DNA of 64,000 nt from Myxococcota bacterium. GTDB taxonomy: Bacteria; Myxococcota_A; Polyangia; HGW-17. The position numbers and the translations under genes are program-made. Positions 37,776 through 46,289 of this stretch are shown piece after piece. How positions within the stretch are numbered: position 1 is the first letter of the stretch; each line of letters begins with the position of its first letter. A model generated the notes under the pieces. It did not search any database. It worked only from the letters and a program-made list of their open reading frames with translations, and was not told where the DNA came from. The stretch is from positions 21,250-85,249 of the forward strand of contig JAHJMN010000146.1 of assembly GCA_018821305.1 (NCBI GenBank). Reading direction: 5' to 3'.

Positions 37776-39674
37776 TTGATTTTGCTGAACAAAATCGGTA
37801 AGTACGAACTTATTGAAGAAGTTGGACGGGGTGGAATGGCCGTTGTCTACAGGGCAAAGGATTCCATTTTAGGGAGGCAGGTTGCACTTAAACTTCTTCA
37901 TCCGTATCTTGCAGAAGACCATCAGGCAAAAATCCGACTCGAGAGTGAGGCGAGGGCAGTAGCCAGTCTTCATCATCCCTTAATTCCTGAAGTCTATGAT
38001 TTTTCAGGACATGACTCTGAGCATGCTTATATTGTAACAGAGTATGTTGATGGTGTTACGCTCGCAAAATTTCTAAAACAAAACGCTTTTGATTTGCCAG
38101 AATGTGCTCTGGTTGTTTTTCATCGTATTGTCACCGCTCTTGATCATGCACATAAAACTGGGATTGTTCACCGGGATCTGAAACCTGAAAATATAATGAT
38201 AACGGGTGATGGCGAAATCAGACTTATGGATTTTGGAATCAGCAGAGTCGTCGAAAACCCGGGAATCACTTCCACCGGGCAGATCCTTGGTTCTCCAGCC
38301 TACATGGCTCCAGAAATTGTTCGAGGACAGATAGCAGATGAAAAATCTGATATTTTTGCATGCGGAATACTCATTTATCAGATGACAACCGGTTGTCTAC
38401 CGTTCACTGGAACAAATCCCCATGCGGTGCTCGTTAAAATTGCAGAAACAGAATATGAGGATCCAGAAGTTAAGAAACCGGAAATAGGTACCCGTGTTTC
38501 TCGTTTTATACGACGACTCCTTTCAAAAAATCCCGAAGATCGACCTCAGAATACATCAATACTCCTGAAAGAAACAGAGGCATTACTTGCAGATTCAAAC
38601 ATAAATAGTAATGAAATCATTGATTTAAGTCGAAAAGTTATTACCCGTGGAACTGAATGTGAAAAGAAACTTAAACCACGAGTTATTAATTCACTGATAA
38701 AATTGACTCGTACTGAAGGAAACTCTGCTCTTGCACACCAGACAATAAACCGCCTGCTATGTATCGCACCAGACAACAGTGAGGTAAAACTCCTCTGGGA
38801 AAATATTTACGCTGATGATAACAGGTTTAAATTCAAACCTGCAATTGTTATCTCAAGCTTGATTACAATTACAGTGTTGATAATTGCTATTTTTATTTTT
38901 CTTAATCGTAACCGAACAAAACCGGATTTGTTCAGATTCAGTTTATACTATCCTGATACTCAGGTGCTCTTTGTACCTCAGGATAAAGATCTCATATCTA
39001 CGGATATTGCCGATCCCGATGCTGATACAAGTTACAGTTATGTTCCGATTCTCGTAAATGACGCAACACAGCTTGCTGTAAATAGCATGGTCCCGATGGA
39101 TAAAAAAAACAACGGTCATAAACCTCCGGTTGATATGAAACAACCGGTTTTTGTTAAGAATGGAACACCGGTCATGCCGGCGGATCCTATGATGGAGTCT
39201 GCTCTAGAACGAGAATTTACGATTTTTCCTTTTCCTCAGGGTAAAGTTAAAGTTTATCTTGACAATAAATTCCTGGGGTTCTGGGGTCCATCACCGGGTA
39301 TTTCTTCTGTCCGCATTGGTAATGGAAAACATGCGGTAAAGTTGACCCACCCTCTTTGTTATTCTAAGACTATTACAATTCCTGAAAACATGAAGTCTGG
39401 AAGGATAAATGTCAGGTTGAACTGGAAACCAGCACGTCTAATCGTTGAAGCTCCAGAAGGCAGTGTTGTTGCAGTAAAAACACTTGAAGGCAACCTGAAG
39501 ACTCTACCAGGCATTCCTGGCGCTCCCATTGAAGTAGTTTTTCCCCAATTCTGGGATAAATCCAATATCAGGGTAAAAGTAATTGTTGCTTCAGGTAAAT
39601 TCCGAACCAAGGAGAAAAATATTACCCTTATGGCCGGTAGACTCATGAAAATGCCTTTCGAATCATTTGATTAA
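37776..39674 (+). CDS. eukaryotic-type serine/threonine protein kinase with C-terminal TM and PEGA-like region
   Basis: GRGGMAVVYRAKD, VALK, HRDLKPENIM, MDFGISR, APE motif; TM IVISSLITITVLIIAIFIFL. Confidence 0.95.
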   Translation: MILLNKIGKYELIEEVGRGGMAVVYRAKDSILGRQVALKLLHPYLAEDHQAKIRLESEARAVASLHHPLIPEVYDFSGHDSEHAYIVTEYVDGVTLAKFLKQNAFDLPECALVVFHRIVTALDHAHKTGIVHRDLKPENIMITGDGEIRLMDFGISRVVENPGITSTGQILGSPAYMAPEIVRGQIADEKSDIFACGILIYQMTTGCLPFTGTNPHAVLVKIAETEYEDPEVKKPEIGTRVSRFIRRLLSKNPEDRPQNTSILLKETEALLADSNINSNEIIDLSRKVITRGTECEKKLKPRVINSLIKLTRTEGNSALAHQTINRLLCIAPDNSEVKLLWENIYADDNRFKFKPAIVISSLITITVLIIAIFIFLNRNRTKPDLFRFSLYYPDTQVLFVPQDKDLISTDIADPDADTSYSYVPILVNDATQLAVNSMVPMDKKNNGHKPPVDMKQPVFVKNGTPVMPADPMMESALEREFTIFPFPQGKVKVYLDNKFLGFWGPSPGISSVRIGNGKHAVKLTHPLCYSKTITIPENMKSGRINVRLNWKPARLIVEAPEGSVVAVKTLEGNLKTLPGIPGAPIEVVFPQFWDKSNIRVKVIVASGKFRTKEKNITLMAGRLMKMPFESFD

Positions 39675-39694
39675 AATGGCATTTATATCCTGTT

Positions 39695-39781
39695 TCAAAC
39701 CTGTTTTTTTAGATTAACAGTCGCATATAGGAGAGCAGCACTTATTGCCATTATTATAATATTTCCAAAAATTGCCACCAT
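39695..39781 (-). CDS. putative 28-aa single-TM small protein (not in ORF track)
   Basis: MVAIFGNIIIMAISAALLYATVNLKKQV; strong RBS CAGGAGG 6 nt upstream of ATG; isolated intergenic ORF. Confidence 0.5.
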   Translation of the reverse strand: MVAIFGNIIIMAISAALLYATVNLKKQV

Positions 39782-39885
39782 AGGAAACCTCCTGTGTGTA
39801 GGAACAAGTACCTACAAAACCTACATTAAACCACCATTAGTCACACGTCAATCTTTTCTTTAAAAAAAATTGTAAATAATTGATA

Positions 39886-41433
39886 TTATGCATAGAAACC
39901 GTTGTATGCTTTTGGAAGAGGCTTTGTATCGGCAGTACGCAATTTTGATGCTTCCTTTATATGTGCCATTGTAATATGACTGGATCCTTCAAGATCAGCT
40001 ATTGTTCTTGCAATCTTAAGGATTTTATCCACGCTTCGCACTGAAAGACTGTTTCGCTCAACGGTTTTCTCCAGCCATAACTCCGATTGAAAGTCAATAT
40101 TGCAGTATTGGCGGATCATTCGACTATTCATTCTGGAATTGTTTTTTTCAACTTCGTCCTTGTATCTATTTTGCTGAATCTCCCATGCTTTTATTACTCT
40201 GTGTCTGATATCACTACTATTTTCACCAGCACTAGAACTGCTTCTTATTTCGGCATAAGTAAGACCTGGAACTTCTATCTGAATATCAATGCGATCAATC
40301 AGGGGGCCTGAAAGACGATTTCGGTAAATTTCAACTGTTCTATTTGTACAGATGCATTCTTTTCTGGGATCACCATAATGCCCGCAGGGACATGGATTCA
40401 TAGCTGCAATCAATTGGAAGTTACAAGGAAATGAAATACTACCCCGTGCTCTTGTGATCGTTACAATGCCATTTTCGAGAGGCTGACGAAGAGTTTCCAG
40501 AGTTTGTCTCGAAAACTCGAGCAGTTCGTCGAGGAATAAAATTCCATTGTGAGCAAGACTGATTTCCCCAGGTCTTGGCCCTGGTCCTCCACCAACGAGT
40601 CCTGCACTTGTAATAGTATGATGAGGATTCCTGCAAGGCCTGGAATATATAAGATTATTGCCCTTTAAAATGCCTGCAACAGAATAGATCTTTGTACATT
40701 CAATTGCCTGCTGGTTATCCATCGGTGGAAGAATTCCTGGTAATCTGCGGGCAAGCATACTTTTCCCACTTCCAGGTGGTCCTATCATCAAAAGATTATG
40801 ACCTCCGGCGGCAGCTATTTCCATTGCCCTTATGGCAGGATTCTGACCACGGATATCACAGAAATCCGGAATGTCATTTGAATGAAAAGTCGGCTCATCT
40901 CTGTAAGTGTTTTCCCATTCTCGTTCACCGGTTAGACATTGCATCACTTGAATGAGAGAATCAGCAATACAAACTTCAATTCCACTAATAAGTGCCGCTT
41001 CACTACCATTTTCTCTCGGTACAACAATCCGATTGTATCCTTTTCTTGCGGCCATATCTGTTATGGATAGAACGCCGTGAACTGGCCTGACAGTGCCGTC
41101 AAGGCTCAATTCACCGATGAAAAGGGTTCCACTAAAAATATCAGTTTTAAATGAACCATCAACTGCGATGACACCAAGAGCGATTGGTAGATCAAAAGCG
41201 GTAGTATCTTTTCGGATTTCAGCTGGCGCGAGGTTTACGGTAATTTTCTTGCTTTTCAAAATAAATCCTGAGTTTTCTACAGCTGTCTTTATTCTTACTT
41301 TTCCTTCAGTTACTGCCGTGGATGCCATTCCTACAAGATGAAAACCGGGCAGTCCTACCCTTGAATCAACTTCAACAATAATTTCAAAAGCATCAATTCC
41401 AATGACATCTCCTGTATGTACTTCTGTAAGCAT
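39886..41433 (-). CDS. YifB/ComM family Mg-chelatase-like AAA ATPase
   Basis: GLPGFHLVGMASTAVTEGKVRIKTA, MIGPPGSGKSMLARRLPGILP, NPCPCGHYGDP. Confidence 0.95.
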   Translation of the reverse strand: MLTEVHTGDVIGIDAFEIIVEVDSRVGLPGFHLVGMASTAVTEGKVRIKTAVENSGFILKSKKITVNLAPAEIRKDTTAFDLPIALGVIAVDGSFKTDIFSGTLFIGELSLDGTVRPVHGVLSITDMAARKGYNRIVVPRENGSEAALISGIEVCIADSLIQVMQCLTGEREWENTYRDEPTFHSNDIPDFCDIRGQNPAIRAMEIAAAGGHNLLMIGPPGSGKSMLARRLPGILPPMDNQQAIECTKIYSVAGILKGNNLIYSRPCRNPHHTITSAGLVGGGPGPRPGEISLAHNGILFLDELLEFSRQTLETLRQPLENGIVTITRARGSISFPCNFQLIAAMNPCPCGHYGDPRKECICTNRTVEIYRNRLSGPLIDRIDIQIEVPGLTYAEIRSSSSAGENSSDIRHRVIKAWEIQQNRYKDEVEKNNSRMNSRMIRQYCNIDFQSELWLEKTVERNSLSVRSVDKILKIARTIADLEGSSHITMAHIKEASKLRTADTKPLPKAYNGFYA

Positions 41434-41484
41434 TTCTTATCCTTCCTGACCCTTTGAACAGGTAGGTCGATATGAATTCGTTCG

Positions 41485-41545
41485 TGTCCGGAAATTCGCT
41501 TCGCGAAGAATTTTATTAAAAATTCTATCCGGCCACTATAATAAA
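41485..41545. repeat. mosaic intergenic repeat, family A (copy A4), fused to family E copy E2
   Basis: GTTCGTGTCCGGAAATTCGCTTCGCGAAGAATTTTATTAAAAATTCTATCCGGCCACTA. Confidence 0.75.
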
Positions 41546-41559
41546 TTCAACACCTTGCG

Positions 41560-41620
41560 GTTACTGTCCTGAGCAAAAATCGGGCGAAAAATTTGAATTT
41601 CGGTATTTCAGGACAGTAAC
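41560..41620. repeat. 61-bp hairpin repeat, family E (copy E2)
   Basis: perfect 13-bp arms GTTACTGTCCTGA / TCAGGACAGTAAC; preceded by CAACACCTTGCG. Confidence 0.8.
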
Positions 41621-41961
41621 GAATTCAAGTTACTGACGGTGTGTAATCACTTTTTATGCCATTCTTTTGCTATTGTATTTTGTATACGGTTTCAATTTGC
41701 AATTAAGACGAGTTTTAATATAAATTCTGTTGTAATAGTTGTATAAAAACAATATCTTGAAGTTTATGATCTTAAAATGATCTTTATGGAAAATTAAAAA
41801 TCTTTATTTTTAAATGGTTGCCAAACAATACTTCTTTTTTAAAAGTTCCCATGAACTTACATCGATATTTAGACAATACCGTCCGCATATGGTCTTTTTT
41901 TTTTCAAGTTTTAATGATACATTCCCACCGTATTTTTATTGTTTTAACAGGAGTTGAAAAT

Positions 41962-42783
41962 ATGGAAAAACTTATTATTACCGCAGCAATAACCGGCGCA
42001 GAAACTACTCGGGAACAACAAAGTGCTCTTCCGGTAACCCCACTGGAAGTAGCAAAAGCAGTGTCAGACTGTGAGAAAGCTGGAGCTTCCATCATTCATC
42101 TCCACGCAAGGGATGATGATGCAAATCCAACAGCGAGTATAGAGCGCTTTGGTGAGTATTTGCATGAAATTCGCAAAGTAAGCAATATTGTAGTCGAATT
42201 CACCACTGGCGGCGCTATTGGAATGACTGATGATGAAAGACTTGGGCCGACTTCAATGAAGCCTGAAATGGCTTCTCTGGATTGTGGCAGTGTGAACTTT
42301 GCCGATGAAATTCTTCCAAATTCGCTACCCTCAATGAGGACATTTGCAAAAACAATGATGGAATACGGTGTGAAACCTACGTTTGAATGTTTTGACGTGG
42401 GTCATGTTTATAATGCAAATATGCTCATAAAAGAGGGACTTGTTAAACCACCATTCCATTTTACATTTGTTTTAGGAGTACCAGGCGCCATGCCTGCGAC
42501 AGTTGAGGCCCTTCTCATGATGAAATCCGCTCTACCGCAGGAAGATCTTGAATGGACAGGAATTGGTATAGGGGGACGGGGAAGTGTTCTTATTCCTCCC
42601 GTAAGCGCCCTTATGGGTGGACATGCCCGCGTTGGGTTTGAAGATAACATTTATTATCGTAAAGGTGAGATTGCTGTATCAAACGCTCAACTTGTCGAAC
42701 GTATACGATTATTGGCTGAGATGTTTGGGAGAAAGTTAGCGACTCCGGATGATGTACGTAAACGTTTCAATCTCTCAAAGTGA
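41962..42783 (+). CDS. BKACE family (DUF849) beta-keto acid cleavage enzyme
   Basis: IITAAITGAETTREQQSALPVTPLEVAKAVSDCEKAGASIIHLHARDDD; CFDVGH; GGRGSV; start moved to ATG 41962 with RBS CAGGAG. Confidence 0.92.
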   Translation: MEKLIITAAITGAETTREQQSALPVTPLEVAKAVSDCEKAGASIIHLHARDDDANPTASIERFGEYLHEIRKVSNIVVEFTTGGAIGMTDDERLGPTSMKPEMASLDCGSVNFADEILPNSLPSMRTFAKTMMEYGVKPTFECFDVGHVYNANMLIKEGLVKPPFHFTFVLGVPGAMPATVEALLMMKSALPQEDLEWTGIGIGGRGSVLIPPVSALMGGHARVGFEDNIYYRKGEIAVSNAQLVERIRLLAEMFGRKLATPDDVRKRFNLSK

Positions 42784-42786
42784 GGT

Positions 42787-43839
42787 ATGAATATGAAAAT
42801 TCTTGTTACCGGTGGTGCCGGATTTCTAGGTCTTCATCTTGCGAGAAATCTTACGGAAAAAGGACACCAGATAGTACTGCTGGATATCGCTCCATATGAA
42901 AAACATGAGTATCCAGAAGGTGTTGTTTTTATTGATGGAGATGTAAGATCTCACGGGGATATGGAAAAGGCACTGGATGGTTGCAGTGCGTGTATCCATG
43001 GTGCGGCGGCTCTTCCCCTCTGGTCAAAGGACGAAATATATTCAACAAATGTATTTGGTACCAGAATTGTAATTGAAGAATGCATCAAAGCAAACATCAA
43101 TCGTTTTGCCTATGTTTCTTCCACCGCTGTTTATGGAGTTCCTAAAATTCATCCTCTACTGGAATCTTTTCCGATGGTAGGCGTTGGTAGTTATGGTGAA
43201 AGTAAGATCCTGGCTGAGGGAATATGTAACGAATATCGCAAGCGATCTTCGCTGATCATTGGAATTATACGGCCTAAAACATTTATTGGACCATTTCGGC
43301 TTGGAGTATTTCAGATTCTGTTTGACTGGATCAACGGTGGGCACAGGATTCCACTTATTGGAAACGGTCAGAATCGTTACCAATTGCTTGATGTAGGTGA
43401 TCTGGTAAACGCATTTGAACTCATGATAACTACTCCGGATGAAGACGCAGCTGCAGAAACTTACAATGCGGGCGCTGCTTCTTTTGGTACTGTCTCTTCA
43501 GATGTAGGTGAATTGTGTAAACATGCAGGTAGCGGCTCAAAACCACTTCCAACTCCTGCACTTCCAACTATCGCAGCCCTCTCGCTTTTTGAAAAAATGC
43601 ATTTAAGCCCACTATATAAATGGGTCTACGGAACTGCTCACACTGATTCCTTTGTCAGCACTGATAAAATTCAAGAAATGCTCGGTTGGGCTCCGAAGTA
43701 TTCCAATGCCGAGGCACTTATCAGATCTTATGACTGGTATATGGAAAATAAATCAACGATTCCAGAAGGAACAACTGGAGTTACTCACCGCGTAGCGTGG
43801 GATCAGGGCATATTAAAAGTATTTAAGAAGTTTTTATAG
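42787..43839 (+). CDS. NAD-dependent epimerase/dehydratase (extended SDR)
   Basis: ILVTGGAGFLGLHLARNL; YVSSTAVYG; YGESKILAE. Confidence 0.92.
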   Translation: MNMKILVTGGAGFLGLHLARNLTEKGHQIVLLDIAPYEKHEYPEGVVFIDGDVRSHGDMEKALDGCSACIHGAAALPLWSKDEIYSTNVFGTRIVIEECIKANINRFAYVSSTAVYGVPKIHPLLESFPMVGVGSYGESKILAEGICNEYRKRSSLIIGIIRPKTFIGPFRLGVFQILFDWINGGHRIPLIGNGQNRYQLLDVGDLVNAFELMITTPDEDAAAETYNAGAASFGTVSSDVGELCKHAGSGSKPLPTPALPTIAALSLFEKMHLSPLYKWVYGTAHTDSFVSTDKIQEMLGWAPKYSNAEALIRSYDWYMENKSTIPEGTTGVTHRVAWDQGILKVFKKFL

Positions 43840-43842
43840 AAA

Positions 43843-45210
43843 TTAAACTTCGGAAGCTGTTTTTAATAAAGTAGCTGTACAAATTATTCCGTTATAATAA
43901 TTCTCAAGTTCGTATTTTTCGTTCGGACTATGAATATTATCATCAGGCAGGCCATAACCCAGAAGCAGGACGGGAGCATTAAGTTCTGATTTGAACGTGC
44001 CGACGATGGGAATACTACCACCTTCACGGATAAATACAGGTTTCTTACCGAATCCTGCTTCCATTGCTAGACTTCCTGCAGTAAGCATTGCTCCGTCTCT
44101 TTCAACCATAACAGGGTTTGCACCGTGATGATTGATTACTTCAATTGAAACACCAGATGGACAGATCTTCTTAACCCAGGCAGTAAAAGCCTCGGAAATC
44201 TTCTCAGGATTCTGATGAGGTACAAGCCTCATGCTGATTTTTGCGGAGGCAGTGGCGGGAATAATCGTTTTTGCTCCTTCCCCTGTATATCCACTTATCA
44301 TTCCGTTTACGTCGCATGTTGGTCTTGCCCACATGCGTTCAAGGGTGGTGTATCCTGATTCACCAAATGGAGAGACAGCTCCAGTTTCACGATTCAAATC
44401 AGCGTCCGTGTAATTGAGTGAGGCAAATGACTTTCGTTCATCATCTTCAAGTATCACTACATCATCGTAAAAACCGGGTATGAGAATATGACCTCTGGAG
44501 TCCTTCAATCCAGCAATAATTTCGCAAAGTGCATTTGCCGGGTTCTGTACAGCCCCGCCATAACTTCCACTGTGAAGATCTTTTGATGGGCCTGTAAGCT
44601 TTATTTCCATATAACTCATTCCGCGCAAACTATAACATATAGCCGGGGTTTGGGCGTTATATAAACTTGTGTCACTCACTATAACGGCATCACAGGCGAG
44701 TTTTTCTGCGTTATTTTCAGTAAATTCATAAACCGCATGGCCCCCGCATTCTTCTTCTCCCTCAAATATGAGTTTTATATTCACAGGAATTTCATTTCCT
44801 GTCTTAACCCAAGCCTCAATTGCCTTTAAATGGCTGTAAAGTTGCCCTTTATCATCTGATGCTCCACGAGCATATATGGTGGTGCCTTCCAAAACGGGAT
44901 TAAATGGCTCGGACTTCCATAATTCGAGAGGATCAACTGGTTGGACATCATAGTGACCATAAAAAAGTAAAGTCTTTTTTGAAGGATCAATTGTTGTCTG
45001 AGCATACACCAGCGGGTTTCCACTCGTCCGGATAATTTCTGTCTGAAATCCCAGCCCTTCAATTTCCTTTTTTAAAAACTGGGCAGCTTCTTCTATATGC
45101 CCGGAACATGAAGAGTCTGCACTGATGGATGGAATACGTAGAAAATCAAACAAGTCATCAAGATGTTTTGACCGGTTATTATTGAGATAATCCAGAATTT
45201 CTTTTTTCAT
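43843..45210 (-). CDS. M20 family metallopeptidase / dipeptidase
   Basis: FYGHYDVQPVDP, GASDDKGQ, FEGEEECGG motifs. Confidence 0.92.
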   Translation of the reverse strand: MKKEILDYLNNNRSKHLDDLFDFLRIPSISADSSCSGHIEEAAQFLKKEIEGLGFQTEIIRTSGNPLVYAQTTIDPSKKTLLFYGHYDVQPVDPLELWKSEPFNPVLEGTTIYARGASDDKGQLYSHLKAIEAWVKTGNEIPVNIKLIFEGEEECGGHAVYEFTENNAEKLACDAVIVSDTSLYNAQTPAICYSLRGMSYMEIKLTGPSKDLHSGSYGGAVQNPANALCEIIAGLKDSRGHILIPGFYDDVVILEDDERKSFASLNYTDADLNRETGAVSPFGESGYTTLERMWARPTCDVNGMISGYTGEGAKTIIPATASAKISMRLVPHQNPEKISEAFTAWVKKICPSGVSIEVINHHGANPVMVERDGAMLTAGSLAMEAGFGKKPVFIREGGSIPIVGTFKSELNAPVLLLGYGLPDDNIHSPNEKYELENYYNGIICTATLLKTASEV

Positions 45211-45992
45211 TTGATGTTTTCTCCTTTTTCTCGATTTTCAATTATATCTCTGGCTCCTTCGACTCCCGAAATAAGAGCCTCCCGCACCGTCAGCAGGGTT
45301 TCCCCGCTTATGGAAGCAGCAGTTTCAAGAGCCATATTAATTGTAGCAGTGAGAGTTCTGGAAACACTGCCACCCATATCTTCAACAGCGCTGAGGGCTC
45401 CTGTTATGGCCCCAACGGCAATTTTTCCAACATCTTCTCCACTATCAGAGGCAGCTCGTACTGCTGTAGAAACGGCCTGCTCAAGGGATTTGGTAATTTC
45501 GACACTGGTACCTGTAAGCCCGGCCACAATATTTTTAACGGTTTCATTTACTGTCAGAGCAGCATCTCCACCAATCCCTGCTGTTGATCTAATGACACCG
45601 ATAATAATGTTATTTATTGCTTTATCTAAATCCGCGCGTACTTCTTCAAGTCCACTTATAACGCCTTTAACCGTTGCCCCCAAAGCTCTTATTGAACCCT
45701 GAGTAACATGGTGCGCACTATCAATAGTACCGCTGAGGCTGGTCAACGTACCATTAACAAGGTTTGTCGCAGTATTTATAGTATCACCACCAACATCATT
45801 GGCCATTTGAATTGATGATTTGGCAATAGATGTCGTTGCCAGGCTCATTTCATCTGCAATATTTTTAATATCACGTATCGTCGTAATAACCCTGGTTTTA
45901 AAAGTTGTCATGACACTTCCAACTGTTTCATCAACGTCAGTGACTATTTTAAGCACAGTATTTTTAATGTTTCCGGATATCCAATGCAGCAT
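45207..45992 (-). CDS. repetitive amphipathic helical protein of unknown function
   Basis: repeated GGDxxxTxNxxVxxxxxGLTGT-like helical modules; ATGA overlap with the downstream M20 peptidase. Confidence 0.6.
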   Translation of the reverse strand: MLHWISGNIKNTVLKIVTDVDETVGSVMTTFKTRVITTIRDIKNIADEMSLATTSIAKSSIQMANDVGGDTINTATNLVNGTLTSLSGTIDSAHHVTQGSIRALGATVKGVISGLEEVRADLDKAINNIIIGVIRSTAGIGGDAALTVNETVKNIVAGLTGTSVEITKSLEQAVSTAVRAASDSGEDVGKIAVGAITGALSAVEDMGGSVSRTLTATINMALETAASISGETLLTVREALISGVEGARDIIENREKGENIK

Positions 45993-46289
45993 ATTATTCT
46001 CCTTAAAAATTCTTTCTGAAATTTATCTCTCAGAAAATCTCCTGATTAAAAAAAACCTTTTCTGACATAACATAATACAGTAATTACTATACGGGGTTAA
46101 TTCAACCTGCAATTTAACTGGTGCATAAAGACTTGTTATTAAACAGAAAATATCTTGGATTTATTTCAATTTTCTTAAAATTAAATTCTTTCCTATTTTA
46201 TCCGAAAATAAATTACTAAACCAGTACTTGAAACCGGAAGAAAATATTTCTATTGTAGATAGAGTTATTTTCATGCTACGGGGTAAATT

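Noticed and set aside
41818-41961. N-terminal extension of the BKACE ORF
   Set aside because: The AT-rich segment lacks homologous pattern; the ATG at 41962 with CAGGAG RBS gives the canonical N-terminus.
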